Positions 23,973 through 33,144 of a DNA stretch of 38,101 bases are shown one piece after another. This DNA comes from Acidimicrobiaceae bacterium (GTDB lineage Bacteria; Actinomycetota; Acidimicrobiia; Acidimicrobiales; RAAP-2): the NCBI GenBank assembly GCA_003152015.1, contig PLZF01000086.1, positions 2,901 through 41,001 of the forward strand, written 5' to 3'. Under the pieces are notes generated by a model that saw nothing but the letters and a program-made list of their open reading frames with translations, searched no databases and was not told the DNA's origin. The position numbers were made by a program, and so were the translations under genes. The stretch's first letter is position 1; every line of letters starts with the position of its first letter.

Positions 23973-25373
23973 ATGCCGCTGCACGAACGCAATGCCATCC
24001 GGGACCGGGTCCACGAATCGCTCTTCGCCTCGGCGCAGCTTGCCCAGGCGCTGCCCAAGTACAAGTTCCCCGAGCACGAGACGTTTCCCGATATCGCCTT
24101 CCAGGTCATCGAGGACGAGTTGCTGCTCGACGGCAATGCCCGTCAGAACCTGGCCACCTTTTGCCAGACGTGGGAGGAGAGCCAGGTTCACAAGCTCATG
24201 GACATGGCCATCGACAAGAACCTGATGGACAAGGACGAGTATCCCCAGTCAGCCGAACTCGAGCGGCGGTGCGTCCATATGTTGGCCGATCTGTGGAATG
24301 CTCCCGATGCCGCCAACACGGTGGGGACGTCCTCGCTCGGTTCGTCAGAAGCCTGCATGCTGGCCGGTCTGGCCGCCAAGTGGCGGTGGCGGGCCAAGCG
24401 CAAGGCTGAGGGGAAATCGACCGACACACCCAACATGGTGTGCGGCCCGGTGCAGGTGGTCTGGCATAAGTTCGCCCGGTACTGGGATATCGAGATGCGG
24501 GAAATTCCGATGTCCCCGGGCCGCTACTGCATGGATGCCGAGCAGATGCTCCCCTTGATCGACGAGAACACCATGCTGGTGGTGTCGACGTTCGGGGTCA
24601 CCTACACCGGCACCTATGAGCCGGTACTCGAGCTATCCGAGGCGCTCGATCGCCTGCAGAGCCAAAAGGGATTCGACGTGGACATCCACGTGGACGGGGC
24701 CAGTGGCGCCTTTCTGGCCCCCTTCTGTGCTCCCGACGTGCAGTTCGACTTCCGGGTTCCTCGGGTGAAGTCGATCAGCACCTCGGGCCACAAATTCGGT
24801 CTCGCCCCCCTCGGGGTGGGATGGGTTATCTGGAGCGACAAGGCGGAGCTGCCCGAGGACCTGATCTTCCATGTCTCCTACCTGGGCGGCGACATGCCCG
24901 ACTTTCAGATCAACTTCTCCCGGCCGGCCGGCCAGATCATCGCCCAGTACTACGACTTCATCCGGTTGGGGCACAAGGGATATCAACGGGTCCACCAGGC
25001 CTGTTATGACACCGGCGCCTTCCTGGCCAAAGAGATCGCAAAACTCGGCCCGTTCGAGCTCCTGTGTGCCAGCGATCCGGCCACCGGCATCCCCGCGGTC
25101 ACCTGGAGGATCAAAGAAGGGGAGGATCCCGGGTACACCCTCTTCGACCTGGCCGACCGGCTCCGGGTCCGGGGCTGGCAGGTGCCGGCCTATCCGCTCA
25201 CCGGTTCGGCATCCGATGTGACGGTGCAGAGGATCCTGGTGCGTCAGGGTTTCGACCGCGATCTGGCCTCCATCCTGGTCGATGACTTTGCCGCCTCCGT
25301 GGCTCATTTCGACCAGCACCCGGTGTCGGTGGCGATGACATCCGAAGAGGCGGGTGGCTTCAACCACCTCTAG
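23973..25373 (+). CDS. gadB: Glutamate decarboxylase
   Basis: This 466-residue PLP enzyme converts glutamate to GABA and consumes a proton, used for acid resistance or GABA production. Signatures are the N-terminal [52 protein letters not shown] (the Asp that binds the PLP nitrogen) and [18 protein letters not shown] with the PLP lysine. The length is close to that of other bacterial GadB proteins. Its C-terminal end ([11 protein letters not shown]) holds no clear pH-switch histidine pair of the E. coli type. No glutamate/GABA antiporter gene is nearby, so the acid-resistance role is uncertain. A ribosome site GGGAG precedes the ATG. Confidence 0.95.
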   Translation: MPLHERNAIRDRVHESLFASAQLAQALPKYKFPEHETFPDIAFQVIEDELLLDGNARQNLATFCQTWEESQVHKLMDMAIDKNLMDKDEYPQSAELERRCVHMLADLWNAPDAANTVGTSSLGSSEACMLAGLAAKWRWRAKRKAEGKSTDTPNMVCGPVQVVWHKFARYWDIEMREIPMSPGRYCMDAEQMLPLIDENTMLVVSTFGVTYTGTYEPVLELSEALDRLQSQKGFDVDIHVDGASGAFLAPFCAPDVQFDFRVPRVKSISTSGHKFGLAPLGVGWVIWSDKAELPEDLIFHVSYLGGDMPDFQINFSRPAGQIIAQYYDFIRLGHKGYQRVHQACYDTGAFLAKEIAKLGPFELLCASDPATGIPAVTWRIKEGEDPGYTLFDLADRLRVRGWQVPAYPLTGSASDVTVQRILVRQGFDRDLASILVDDFAASVAHFDQHPVSVAMTSEEAGGFNHL

Positions 25374-25483
25374 GGCCAGGTGGTGTTCGCGGACCGAGAC
25401 AGGCGACGTGGCGGAAACCGAGGGATCTGGGTGGCACGGATGGCCACACAGATGGCCAGTCGGAGTGCTTGGATAGCACGGGT

Positions 25484-26569
25484 ATGACTAGCGCCCCCGG
25501 CTCGGCCGGCGATCACGGGTCCCGATCGTTTTCCGCTCAGTTCGAACAGCAACAGAGCTCCCCGTTCCCCTGGAAGGCGGTGGTCAAACGCTCGATCTTG
25601 GTGACCATTGCCGGAGTGGCGCTGTATCTGGTCGCTCCCAGCGTCATCGCCGTCCTCCACTCGTGGCCGCGGTTGGCCACTCTGAACCCCATCTGGTTGG
25701 GTGTGGCCCTGGTGTCGCAGGGGGCGCACTTCGGGTGCACGTTCGCCCTCCAGCGGGTCGCGCTCCGAACCAAAGAGTGGTTCCCGGTCGTCACCGCCCA
25801 ACTGGCCGGCAATGCCATCAGCCTCATCGTTCCGGGGGGAGCCGCCGCCGGCGCCGCCGTCCAGTTCAGGATGCTGGCTGCCAGTGGGATGGATGCCGCC
25901 GATGCGGCCGGAGGCCTCACCGCCTTCTCGCTCCTGGGCATCGCCGGCCTCCTGGCCCTCCCCGTTCTGGTGCTCCCGGTGGTCCTCTTCGGGGCCCCGG
26001 TCAGTTCGGGGCTGTACACCGCGGCCATTATCGGCGCCGTGGCGTTCGTGCTCTTCACCGGATTCGGGGCCTTGGTGATGGCCACCGACGCCCCGATCCG
26101 GTTGATGGGGTGGGTGGCGCAGAAGGTGCGAAATCGAATCCGTCGCCAGAGGAAGCCCATTTCGGGGCTCAGTCGCCGGCTCCTCGAACAACGCGATCTG
26201 GTCGTTGCCGTACTGGGCAAGCAATGGTGGCAGGCAACCCTGTTGTCGGCCGGACGGTTGGGGTTCGACTTCTTCTGTCTGTTGGCGGCGGTGCTGGCGG
26301 TGGGGAGCGATCCTTCGCTGGACCTGGTGCTCCTGGCCTATGCGGTGGCCGGTGTCATCGGTCTCATTCCCATTACCCCCGGAGGGCTCGGCATCGTCGA
26401 GGCCAGCCTGAGTGGCTTGTTGATCCTGGCCGGCCTGAATACCGGCGAAGCCGTGCTGGCCACGCTGACCTACCGGCTGGCGTCATACTGGATCCCGCTG
26501 GCGTCGGGCCCGGTCGCCTACACCCTCTTCAAGCGGCGGTATCGACAGGCGAAGCCGGCAGTCAGCTGA
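25484..26569 (+). CDS. Flippase-like membrane protein (lysylphosphatidylglycerol synthase TM / UPF0104 family)
   Basis: This 361-residue protein has a charged N-terminal tail and about eight membrane spans in the arrangement of the LPG_synthase_TM (YbhN / UPF0104) family, the flippase-like half of MprF. FALQRVALRT, AQLAGNAISLIVPGGAAAGA and LIPITPGGLGIVEASLSGLLI are the family signatures; the P-G-G-x-G stretch is the best. There is no C-terminal aminoacyltransferase domain, so it would only move lipids or lipid-linked intermediates. The start is an ATG at 25484; a TTG at 25469 is possible. Its 3' end overlaps the converging thiolase-like gene by 8 bases. Confidence 0.85.
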   Translation: MTSAPGSAGDHGSRSFSAQFEQQQSSPFPWKAVVKRSILVTIAGVALYLVAPSVIAVLHSWPRLATLNPIWLGVALVSQGAHFGCTFALQRVALRTKEWFPVVTAQLAGNAISLIVPGGAAAGAAVQFRMLAASGMDAADAAGGLTAFSLLGIAGLLALPVLVLPVVLFGAPVSSGLYTAAIIGAVAFVLFTGFGALVMATDAPIRLMGWVAQKVRNRIRRQRKPISGLSRRLLEQRDLVVAVLGKQWWQATLLSAGRLGFDFFCLLAAVLAVGSDPSLDLVLLAYAVAGVIGLIPITPGGLGIVEASLSGLLILAGLNTGEAVLATLTYRLASYWIPLASGPVAYTLFKRRYRQAKPAVS

Positions 26570-28157
26570 GGTCGACCACGCCGTGGTCCCGCAGGGTGCC
26601 CAACCGGCCACAACCCTCCTCGGTGACCAGCACCGCCAGTTGGTCGGGGTCGGTCGTGGTGGCCCAGGCCCGGCGACCGTCGACGGTGCGACAGGCCACC
26701 ACCGCCCGCGACGGTGCCCCGTCGCGGGCGTAGGCGACCGAATAGGTCTCGACGGTGATTTCTCCGACGGCGTCGGCGTCGGATGAGCACTGAGGCAGCT
26801 GGCCGACGGCGGCGGCCGGATTGGCCCATCGGAAACCGCCGGCCTCTTCGACAACGGTGGATTCCGGTAGGTCGACCTCGCCGAGGGTAGGCCCGGGCCC
26901 GGGTTGGGTGCCGTAGATGCCGATGCTGTGCTCGGTCATGAACCAACCGAGCCCGGAGACGAAGCCGAGCGATCCGGGATCGGCACGCAGCTTGGTGGCC
27001 ATGGTGGCGATGGAGTGGGTGCCGCAGTTGTTGCCCGGCCCGCCGGCAAAGGTGAGACCTCCGGTGACCGTGAGCGGGCGGCCCGGGTCATTCACGGGCA
27101 GGCCGAGCTCCTGGGCGGCGATCTCCACCGCCGACGGGAAGCACGAGTAGAGATCGACATGGGCGATGGTGCCGATGTCGGTGCCCGCCAATGCCGTGGC
27201 TGACTTCCCGGCCAGCCGGATGGCCGGAGACGAGTGGAAGTCGGCCCGGTGGGAGAGGAACCAGTGGTCGTCGGCGTCTGCCCCCGCCAACGGGAAGACC
27301 CACCTGTCGCGGGGAACACCGGCGGCCTCGGCGGCCTCGGCCGAACAGAGGACGAGGGCGGCTCCCTGGTCCACCTGCAAGTTGGCCGTCAACAACTTGG
27401 TATAGGGATACGAGACCATCCGATTGGACTCACCGGGCGTAGCGATCTGCTCTGCGGTCTTGGGCTCGCGCAACCATGCATACGGATTGGACGATGCCAC
27501 CTCGGAGCACTGCGCCCACAATCTGGCGATCCACTCCCGGTGCTCATCCAGGCCTCGGCCCGCCGCGGCCCGGAGAGCATTTTCGAACAGGGGGTAGACG
27601 TTGACGGGAAGATCGAGGCCCTGTTCCTCCTCGGCGTCGGTGGTGGCCCGCTGGCTGTTCCCGAACATGGTGGGTTTGACGGTGCCGGCGCCCTGCACGG
27701 TCCAGGGGAGCATGGGCCGGTCGGGATCGCGGCGGGCGGCCATCACCGAGTAGACGCAGTCCGCCCCGGCGATCACCGCCACATCGAGGTCGCCTCGCCC
27801 GATGTCCAGGGCGGTGCGATTGACCAGGTGCTGGGCGTTGTTGCCCCCGGTGGTGCTGAGTCTGAACTCGAGTGGGTCCATGCCCGTCTGTTCGGCCACC
27901 AGCTGGCCCGGGTTGATGTACTCCCAGCTCAGGGGGTTGAGAATCCGGAGGGACTGCACCCGTTCGAGTAACGCGCGCCCGACTCCGGCCGTTCCGCCGG
28001 GCTCCGCTCCCGAACAGTCCTCGGCCGCCGACAGGACCGCTCGGGCCATCAGCTCCACCGGCTCGGGGCGCGCCGCCACCTCGACCCCGCCGGGATCGGG
28101 CCGGTTGGTGACCTGCCCGGTGCCCACGATGACAGGTGTCCTGGGGTCGATGACCAT
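26562..28157 (-). CDS. Thiolase-like protein (TLP1 type) without the usual nucleophilic cysteine
   Basis: This 531-residue protein has the thiolase fold: TPVIVGTGQVT, ALDIGRGDLDVAVIAGAD, IGTIAHVDLYSCFPSAVEIA and GGLTFAGGPGNNCGTHSIAT. At the position where thiolases carry the nucleophile Cys (normally C-x-S-G), it reads STTGGNNAQHLVNR (about residues 101-114) with no cysteine. The C-terminal 90 residues (ETYSVAYARDGAPSRAVVAC, RRAWATTTDPDQL) resemble the additional OB-like domain described for thiolase-like protein type 1. The activity is thus unclear; CoA-ester binding in lipid metabolism is likely. The ATG at 28157 has TACGCT ten bases upstream. It is divergent from rpiB. Confidence 0.82.
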   Translation of the reverse strand: MVIDPRTPVIVGTGQVTNRPDPGGVEVAARPEPVELMARAVLSAAEDCSGAEPGGTAGVGRALLERVQSLRILNPLSWEYINPGQLVAEQTGMDPLEFRLSTTGGNNAQHLVNRTALDIGRGDLDVAVIAGADCVYSVMAARRDPDRPMLPWTVQGAGTVKPTMFGNSQRATTDAEEEQGLDLPVNVYPLFENALRAAAGRGLDEHREWIARLWAQCSEVASSNPYAWLREPKTAEQIATPGESNRMVSYPYTKLLTANLQVDQGAALVLCSAEAAEAAGVPRDRWVFPLAGADADDHWFLSHRADFHSSPAIRLAGKSATALAGTDIGTIAHVDLYSCFPSAVEIAAQELGLPVNDPGRPLTVTGGLTFAGGPGNNCGTHSIATMATKLRADPGSLGFVSGLGWFMTEHSIGIYGTQPGPGPTLGEVDLPESTVVEEAGGFRWANPAAAVGQLPQCSSDADAVGEITVETYSVAYARDGAPSRAVVACRTVDGRRAWATTTDPDQLAVLVTEEGCGRLGTLRDHGVVDLS

Positions 28158-28205
28158 CAGAATTGGCAGCGTACATCGACGGAGCTCGGCCCGATTCCCC
28201 GTCAC

Positions 28206-28211
28206 TACACT
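28206..28211 (+). promoter_or_regulatory. Leaderless -10 box of rpiB
   Basis: TACACT lies exactly six bases before the rpiB ATG (28218) and fits TANNNT-6-ATG. No ribosome site is seen. It would drive rpiB and glyA and perhaps the following genes. Confidence 0.55.
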
Positions 28212-28217
28212 CGTTGT

Positions 28218-28730
28218 ATGCGAATTGCTGTCGGTTCGGACCACGCCGGCTTCGACCTCAAATCGGCATTGGCCGAGCATCTGGCGGCCGGCGGCCACGA
28301 GGTCGTCGACCTGGGCACCGATTCGCCCGATGTCTCCGTGGACTATCCGGTCTTCGGGCTTGCCGTGGCCCGGGCGGTGGCCGGCGGCCAGGCCGACCGC
28401 GGTCTTTGTGTCTGCGGGACCGGCATCGGCATCGGTATTGCCGCCAATAAGGTGGATGGGGTGCGGGCCGCTTTGGTTCATGACGTGACCACCGCCAGCT
28501 TGGCCCGACGCCACAATGACGCCAATGTGGTCTGCTTGGGTGGAAGGATCACCGGACTGGCCGAAGCCACTGATGCCGTCGACACGTTCTTCACCACCGC
28601 CTATGAAGGTGGTCGTCATCAGAAGCGGCTGGATGAGATCTCGCAGTACGAATCCTCCCGGACCGATCCCGCCGAGACCACGGTGGGCGGCACGGGAGAC
28701 GATCACGAAAGGCAGCAACCGTCATCATGA
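28218..28730 (+). CDS. rpiB: Ribose-5-phosphate isomerase B
   Basis: This 170-residue protein belongs to the RpiB/LacAB family and interconverts ribose 5-phosphate and ribulose 5-phosphate. The N-terminal [17 protein letters not shown] carries the substrate-binding Asp and His. [20 protein letters not shown] contains the active-site Cys/Gly loop, and [15 protein letters not shown] is the conserved phosphate-binding arm. It is slightly longer than the usual 145-160 residues owing to a polar C-terminal tail. It overlaps glyA as ATGA, so the two are translationally coupled. Its leaderless promoter lies in the 60-base gap to the divergent thiolase-like gene. Confidence 0.95.
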   Translation: MRIAVGSDHAGFDLKSALAEHLAAGGHEVVDLGTDSPDVSVDYPVFGLAVARAVAGGQADRGLCVCGTGIGIGIAANKVDGVRAALVHDVTTASLARRHNDANVVCLGGRITGLAEATDAVDTFFTTAYEGGRHQKRLDEISQYESSRTDPAETTVGGTGDDHERQQPSS

Positions 28731-30031
28731 ACCCTTCCTTTGCCGCTTCCCCGTTCGATTCCTGGTTGGGCGACGATCCCGAGATTGCCTCCCTGCTCAC
28801 CCGGGAGGCCGAGCGTCAATCAACCACCCTCCAGCTCATCGCCTCGGAGAACTTCACGTCACCGGCCGTGTTGGCCGCCTCCGGCTCGGTCCTGACCAAC
28901 AAGTACGCCGAGGGCTATCCCGGTCGCCGGTACTACGGAGGCAACCAGATCATCGATGAGGTCGAGGACCTGGCCCGAGAGCGGGCCAAGTCACTCTTCG
29001 GTGCCGACCATGCCAACGTGCAGCCTCATGCCGGGGCCAATGCCAATCTGGCTGTCTACCAAGCCCTACTCGAGCCCGGGGACACCATTTTGGCCATGCG
29101 CCTCGACCATGGTGGCCATCTCACCCACGGCTCCCCGGCCAGCATCACCTCCAAGGTCTGGCGCTTCGTCTCCTATGGCGTGTCGCCGGCCACCGGCGAC
29201 GCCGACAAGCCAGGTGAGATCATCGACTTCGACCAGGTGGCGGACGTGGCCCGCCGGGAGCGACCGAAACTCATCGTGGCCGGCTCCACCGCCTATTCAC
29301 GGATCATCGACCCGATGCCCTTTCGGGAGATCGCCGACTCGGTCGGGGCGTTGTTCATGTTTGACGCCGCCCATCCCGCCGGCCTGATCGCCGGCAAGGT
29401 GCATCCTTCGCCGGTGGGTGTGGCCGACGTGGTCACCTTCACCACCCACAAGACTCTCCGCGGCCCCCGGGGAGGGGCCATTGTGTGCAATGCCGAGTTC
29501 GCCAAGGCCATCGACAGCGCGGTGTTCCCCGGCCTACAAGGTGGTCCACTCGAGCACATCATTGCGGCCAAGGCGGTGGCGTTCGCCGAGGCGGCCCGCC
29601 CGGAATTCCACACCTATGCCGCCAACGTGGTGGCCAACGCCGCTGCGCTCGGCCGGTCGTTGACCAAAGAGGGGTTCCGGATGGTGTCGGGTGGCACCGA
29701 GAACCACCAGGTATTGCTCGATCTCCGGGCGTTCGACGAGGAACTGACCGGAAAGGTGGCCCAGGAGACCCTCGACCGGGCCGGCCTCACCTGTAACCGG
29801 AACACCATCCCCGACGATCCCCGGTCTCCCTTCGTGACGTCGGGTCTGCGCTTGGGATCAGCAGCGCTGACCACGACGGGGATGGGAGAAGCAGAGATGC
29901 AGCTCGTCGGCGAACTGATCAGCCGCACCCTGCGATCCCGCGAGGATGATGCTGAGCTGGGTGCCATACGCGCCGAGGTGCGCGAGTTGTGCAGCAGCTT
30001 CCCGCCGTATCCCACCTTGGTCACCACGTGA
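28727..30031 (+). CDS. glyA: Serine hydroxymethyltransferase
   Basis: This 434-residue PLP enzyme converts serine and tetrahydrofolate to glycine and methylene-tetrahydrofolate. It has the family motifs [50 protein letters not shown] and the PLP lysine in [15 protein letters not shown]. The cofactor-binding strand reads [12 protein letters not shown], where most homologues have DMAHIAGL; the Asp and His are kept. It is in one operon with rpiB (4-base overlap) and the following transferase gene, and uses the serine made by serC/serA further up in this window. Confidence 0.96.
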   Translation: MNPSFAASPFDSWLGDDPEIASLLTREAERQSTTLQLIASENFTSPAVLAASGSVLTNKYAEGYPGRRYYGGNQIIDEVEDLARERAKSLFGADHANVQPHAGANANLAVYQALLEPGDTILAMRLDHGGHLTHGSPASITSKVWRFVSYGVSPATGDADKPGEIIDFDQVADVARRERPKLIVAGSTAYSRIIDPMPFREIADSVGALFMFDAAHPAGLIAGKVHPSPVGVADVVTFTTHKTLRGPRGGAIVCNAEFAKAIDSAVFPGLQGGPLEHIIAAKAVAFAEAARPEFHTYAANVVANAAALGRSLTKEGFRMVSGGTENHQVLLDLRAFDEELTGKVAQETLDRAGLTCNRNTIPDDPRSPFVTSGLRLGSAALTTTGMGEAEMQLVGELISRTLRSREDDAELGAIRAEVRELCSSFPPYPTLVTT

Positions 30032-30053
30032 CCGGACGGGAGTCGACGGGCGC

Positions 30054-31292
30054 GTGAGCCCGAGTGTGCCGCTCAACTGGTACGGAATTCTGCTGATCGT
30101 CGCGGCGGTGTCGGCCTGGGTGCTCACGTTTCCCACCCGTCATATCGCTGCACGGGTCGGCTACGTGGCCCAGCCGGACGAACGGAAGATCCACCAGCGG
30201 GTGACCCCTCAAGCCGGAGGGGTGGCCATGTTCCTGGCCATGTTGGTGACAGTGGCGGTGGCGGCGTCGATCCCGGCGTTGGATTCGTTGTTCCAGGGCT
30301 CCTCCGAGCCGCTGGGTCTGGTGCTGGGGGCCGCAGCCATCTTCGTGGTGGGGGTGATCGACGACATCCGGGACATGTCGGCACCGTCCAAGATGGCCGG
30401 CCAGGTCCTGGCGGCGATGATCCTGTACTTCTTGGGGGTGACCTGGTTCCAGTTCAAAGTGCCGCTGGCCGGATTTGTCGTGCTGGGTTCGGACTACACG
30501 CCGTTACTCACCGCATTGTGGGTGATCGCCATCACCAACGCGGTGAATCTGATCGACGGCCTGGATGGACTTGCCGCCGGGGTGGTGGCCATCGCCTCGG
30601 GGGCATTGGCCGTCTACGGGCTCCATCTTCAGGCCGTCGGGAATCTTCCGGCAGACAACATCGGGCCGCTGGTGGCGGTGATTACCTGCGGAATCTGCCT
30701 GGGCTTTCTTCCCCACAATTTCTACCCGGCCAAGATCTTCATGGGTGACGCCGGAGCACTGCTCCTCGGCCTGCTCATGGCGGCGTCCACCATGCTCATT
30801 GGGGGACGTGCGGCCGGCGACGTCCGCAGTGGTCAGACCTATTTCTTCTTCGCGCCCCTGTTCATCCCGTTTTTCATCCTCGGGGTGCCGTTCTTCGACA
30901 TGGCCTTCGCCTTTGTGCGCCGGACGGCCAACCGGACAGGGTTCGCCACGCCCGACAAGAATCATCTCCATCACCGACTGCTCCGGCTGGGCCATGGGCA
31001 CCGGCGCAGCGTGCTCATCCTGTGGGCGTGGACGGCCGTGCTGTCGGGGTTCATCCTGTTCCCGCTCTATGTCTCGAGCGTCAATGCGGTCATCCCGTTC
31101 GGGGTGGCGGCTCTCGGTGTGCTGTTGTTCGCCACCTTCCACCCGGGGCTGCGCGGCCGTGATGCCGAGGCCGACGGCCCGGTCGGCGACGAGCCGGCTG
31201 GGACGGGCGACGTGGCGGACAACGCTACTGACCAGGGAATTGATGCGACCCATCCTCTGCTTCCGGTCGACGTGGAGGTGACCCGTCACTAG
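30054..31292 (+). CDS. wecA: Undecaprenyl-phosphate glycosyl-1-phosphate transferase (WecA/Rfe, MraY family)
   Basis: This polytopic membrane enzyme of about 412 residues transfers a sugar-1-phosphate, probably GlcNAc-1-phosphate, from UDP-sugar to undecaprenyl phosphate, starting cell-wall polymer synthesis. The active-site elements are visible: PDERKIHQRVTPQAGGVAMF, VGVIDDIRD (Asp-Asp), TNAVNLIDGLDGLAAG, FMGDAGALLLG and the His loop KNHLHHRLLRLGHGH. About eleven membrane spans can be drawn. The start is a GTG at 30054, in frame and 22 bases after the glyA stop; a GTG at 30066 is also possible. The gene precedes the ATP synthase operon, as rfe does in mycobacteria. The sugar is inferred. Confidence 0.9.
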   Translation: MSPSVPLNWYGILLIVAAVSAWVLTFPTRHIAARVGYVAQPDERKIHQRVTPQAGGVAMFLAMLVTVAVAASIPALDSLFQGSSEPLGLVLGAAAIFVVGVIDDIRDMSAPSKMAGQVLAAMILYFLGVTWFQFKVPLAGFVVLGSDYTPLLTALWVIAITNAVNLIDGLDGLAAGVVAIASGALAVYGLHLQAVGNLPADNIGPLVAVITCGICLGFLPHNFYPAKIFMGDAGALLLGLLMAASTMLIGGRAAGDVRSGQTYFFFAPLFIPFFILGVPFFDMAFAFVRRTANRTGFATPDKNHLHHRLLRLGHGHRRSVLILWAWTAVLSGFILFPLYVSSVNAVIPFGVAALGVLLFATFHPGLRGRDAEADGPVGDEPAGTGDVADNATDQGIDATHPLLPVDVEVTRH

Positions 31293-31499
31293 GGGTGAGC
31301 GCTTCCGGACCCGCGTTTTGCTGACGGCGGTCGCGAAGTGCGATGATATCGCCCGTGAATTGCAGGCCTCTTGCCTCCGTTGGGGCCACCCATCCGATGT
31401 CCGCCTTCGACGGCGGCGTTGGACGACGGTTTCGGTGATTTCGGGACACTCTGTTGAAGCACAACCTCTCCACACCTTCTGACGCGACACGACCCGATC
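31293..31499. other. Intergenic region before the ATP synthase genes
   Basis: These 207 bases separate the transferase gene from the small AtpZ-like gene. I see no gene and no clear TANNNT-6-ATG box at 31500. It must hold either the atp promoter or a processed operon leader. TTGAAG near 31453 could be part of a promoter, but no convincing -10 accompanies it. Confidence 0.25.
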
Positions 31500-31766
31500 A
31501 TGGCGGACAATTCCCCACTTCCCAAGCCGGATCAGACGGCTGCACCGGCGCCCGCGGTGGATTCCGTGGAGCGTTCTGCGCCCGGAATCATCGACTTCCT
31601 GACCATGGGCGTGGCCAGCGCTCTGTGCCTGGTTCTGGCCGGGGGCATCGGAGTGGCGATCGACGCGGTGGCGCACAGCACTCCGCTCTGGACGTTCGTC
31701 GGCCTGGGATTCGGAGTGGTGGCGGCGGTATTGGTCACGGTGTCGCTGGTCCGGAAGAATTTGTAG
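31500..31766 (+). CDS. Small two-span membrane protein, possibly AtpZ-like
   Basis: This 88-residue protein has a polar N-terminal tail (PKPDQTAAPAPAVDSVERS) and two membrane helices at about residues 34-56 and 62-84, followed by RKNL. Its size, topology and position immediately before the AtpI-like gene fit the AtpZ-type accessory proteins that sit at the head of many atp operons and are implicated in magnesium handling or rotor assembly. The sequence resemblance is only general, so function is by context. The ATG at 31500 has no obvious ribosome site. Confidence 0.65.
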   Translation: MADNSPLPKPDQTAAPAPAVDSVERSAPGIIDFLTMGVASALCLVLAGGIGVAIDAVAHSTPLWTFVGLGFGVVAAVLVTVSLVRKNL

Positions 31767-31816
31767 GTGTGATGCCCCGATACCGAGTCATCATCAGCGA
31801 AGGGCAGGCGAGCTAA

Positions 31817-32278
31817 GTGTTCGCCCGGTTCTCGTTGCCCGATATTCCGGCTGTCTCGCGCCGAACGGTGACAGCCGCCCTCATTATCGGGGTGGCGGGG
31901 CTGGTGGGGTGCATCTCGTTCGGCAAACCGATGGTCGGGGTGGGTGCCTGTATCGGATTGGCCTTCGGCACGCTCAACTTCCGGTTGGTCGGTGCGTCGG
32001 TGATCAAGGTGGGGAAGCGTGAGGACGAGAACAAGCGCCGTCCCCTGGCCCTCAATACCCTGTCCCGGCTCGGGATCATCTCCGTCGTCACCGTGGGGTT
32101 GTTGCTGATCTCTTTCCAACTTGGGTTCGGCGTGCTGGTCGGATTGGCAGTCTTTCAGTTGGTGCTCCTGGCCAACGTGGCCCGGTCGATGATGAAGTTC
32201 GGCCCAGAGGGCGATGGCCTCGATATCGATGTTCTCGACGGCGCCGAGCCATCCGACGACCGACCCGGAGGTGCCTGA
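31817..32278 (+). CDS. atpI: ATP synthase subunit I-like protein
   Basis: This 153-residue membrane protein resembles the AtpI family, which assists assembly of the c-ring. It has four likely spans at about residues 17-35, 37-55, 78-99 and 103-125, a basic stretch between spans 2 and 3 (VGKREDENKRR) and an acidic C-terminal tail (GPEGDGLDIDVLDGAEPSDD). The GTG at 31817 follows GGGCAGGCGAG. Position before atpB is the main argument, as in mycobacteria. The stop lies 4 bases before the atpB ATG. Confidence 0.75.
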   Translation: MFARFSLPDIPAVSRRTVTAALIIGVAGLVGCISFGKPMVGVGACIGLAFGTLNFRLVGASVIKVGKREDENKRRPLALNTLSRLGIISVVTVGLLLISFQLGFGVLVGLAVFQLVLLANVARSMMKFGPEGDGLDIDVLDGAEPSDDRPGGA

Positions 32279-32282
32279 ACCG

Positions 32283-33068
32283 ATGAGCCTGGGTCAAAGC
32301 CTGATGGGTATCCACGGGTTGGTTGCCGACATCTCGGTCGGCGATCACGTCACCCAACGGGTGTTGGGTCAAAAGATCGACGCCGACCTGTTGTGGTCGA
32401 CGATCGCCGCCGGCATCGTCACCATCGCCCTCGGGCTGATGGTGCGCAGGCGGGCCACGGCCGGTGTCCCGGGCAAGTTTCAACTCGCCTGGGAGATGGT
32501 GGTCACCTCCACCCAAAACCAGGTCGAGACCTCCATCGGGCCACGCGGCGCCCGTATCGTGCCGTTGGCCGTCACCCTGTTCGTGTTCATTCTGATCTGC
32601 AACTTCTTTACCGTCATCGGTCTCGGGGCTACCTACGATGTGCTGCTTCCGCCCGCCGCCGATATCAATCTGCCGCTGGCGCTGGCCTTGTTCGTGATCG
32701 TGTTGGTCCACATCTCTTCGATCAAGTCCCGGGGCATCGTGGGCTACGTGAAGCACTATGTGGCCCAGCCGTTCCCGATCTTCCTCTTTCCGTTCAACTT
32801 CTTCATCAACCTGGTCGAGGAGTTGGCCAAGCCGGTCACCCTGGCCCTTCGACTCTTCGGCAACTTGCTGTCCGGAGGGCTGATGCTGGCCCTGCTGGCG
32901 TTCCTCGTCCAGTGGAAACTCGGGGTCATACCGGTCGGTGGCGTTCTCTTCGTCGTGTTCGACCCGGTCTGGAAGCTCTTCGACCTGGCCATTGGGGTTA
33001 TTCAGGCATTTATCTTCGCCTTGTTGACCATCCTCTATTTCGACACCGCCATGAGTAACGACCACTAG
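32283..33068 (+). CDS. atpB: ATP synthase F0 subunit a
   Basis: This 261-residue polytopic membrane subunit forms the two proton half-channels against the c-ring. The essential arginine lies in KPVTLALRLFGNLLSGGLML, and the end VIQAFIFALLTILYFDTAM is typical. An N-terminal soluble part (MSLGQSLMGIHGLVADIS) precedes the first span. The start ATG at 32283 lies just after the AtpI-like gene; the longer open frame overlaps that gene and is not used. It is the first structural gene of the atp operon here. Confidence 0.95.
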   Translation: MSLGQSLMGIHGLVADISVGDHVTQRVLGQKIDADLLWSTIAAGIVTIALGLMVRRRATAGVPGKFQLAWEMVVTSTQNQVETSIGPRGARIVPLAVTLFVFILICNFFTVIGLGATYDVLLPPAADINLPLALALFVIVLVHISSIKSRGIVGYVKHYVAQPFPIFLFPFNFFINLVEELAKPVTLALRLFGNLLSGGLMLALLAFLVQWKLGVIPVGGVLFVVFDPVWKLFDLAIGVIQAFIFALLTILYFDTAMSNDH

Positions 33069-33144
33069 CCGGTCAGGTTCGCACCACAACGTTCGTTCCA
33101 CCCACCGATCGCTGTACTGATCACAACCCAAAGGAGAAGCACCA

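Noticed and set aside
22143..24191. A 682-codon open frame on the minus strand
   Set aside because: Only its last part is greA. The rest runs antisense through the serine hydrolase gene and is a shadow of its GC-rich codons.
26562..28718. A longer (718-codon) reading of the thiolase-like gene
   Set aside because: The upstream 187 codons are antisense to rpiB. The family-typical start is MVIDPRTPVIVGTG at 28157.
30504..31676. 390-codon minus-strand frame antisense to the WecA-like gene
   Set aside because: Its composition (Arg, His, Gln, Glu-rich, no hydrophobic core) is that of an antisense shadow of the strong membrane-protein gene.
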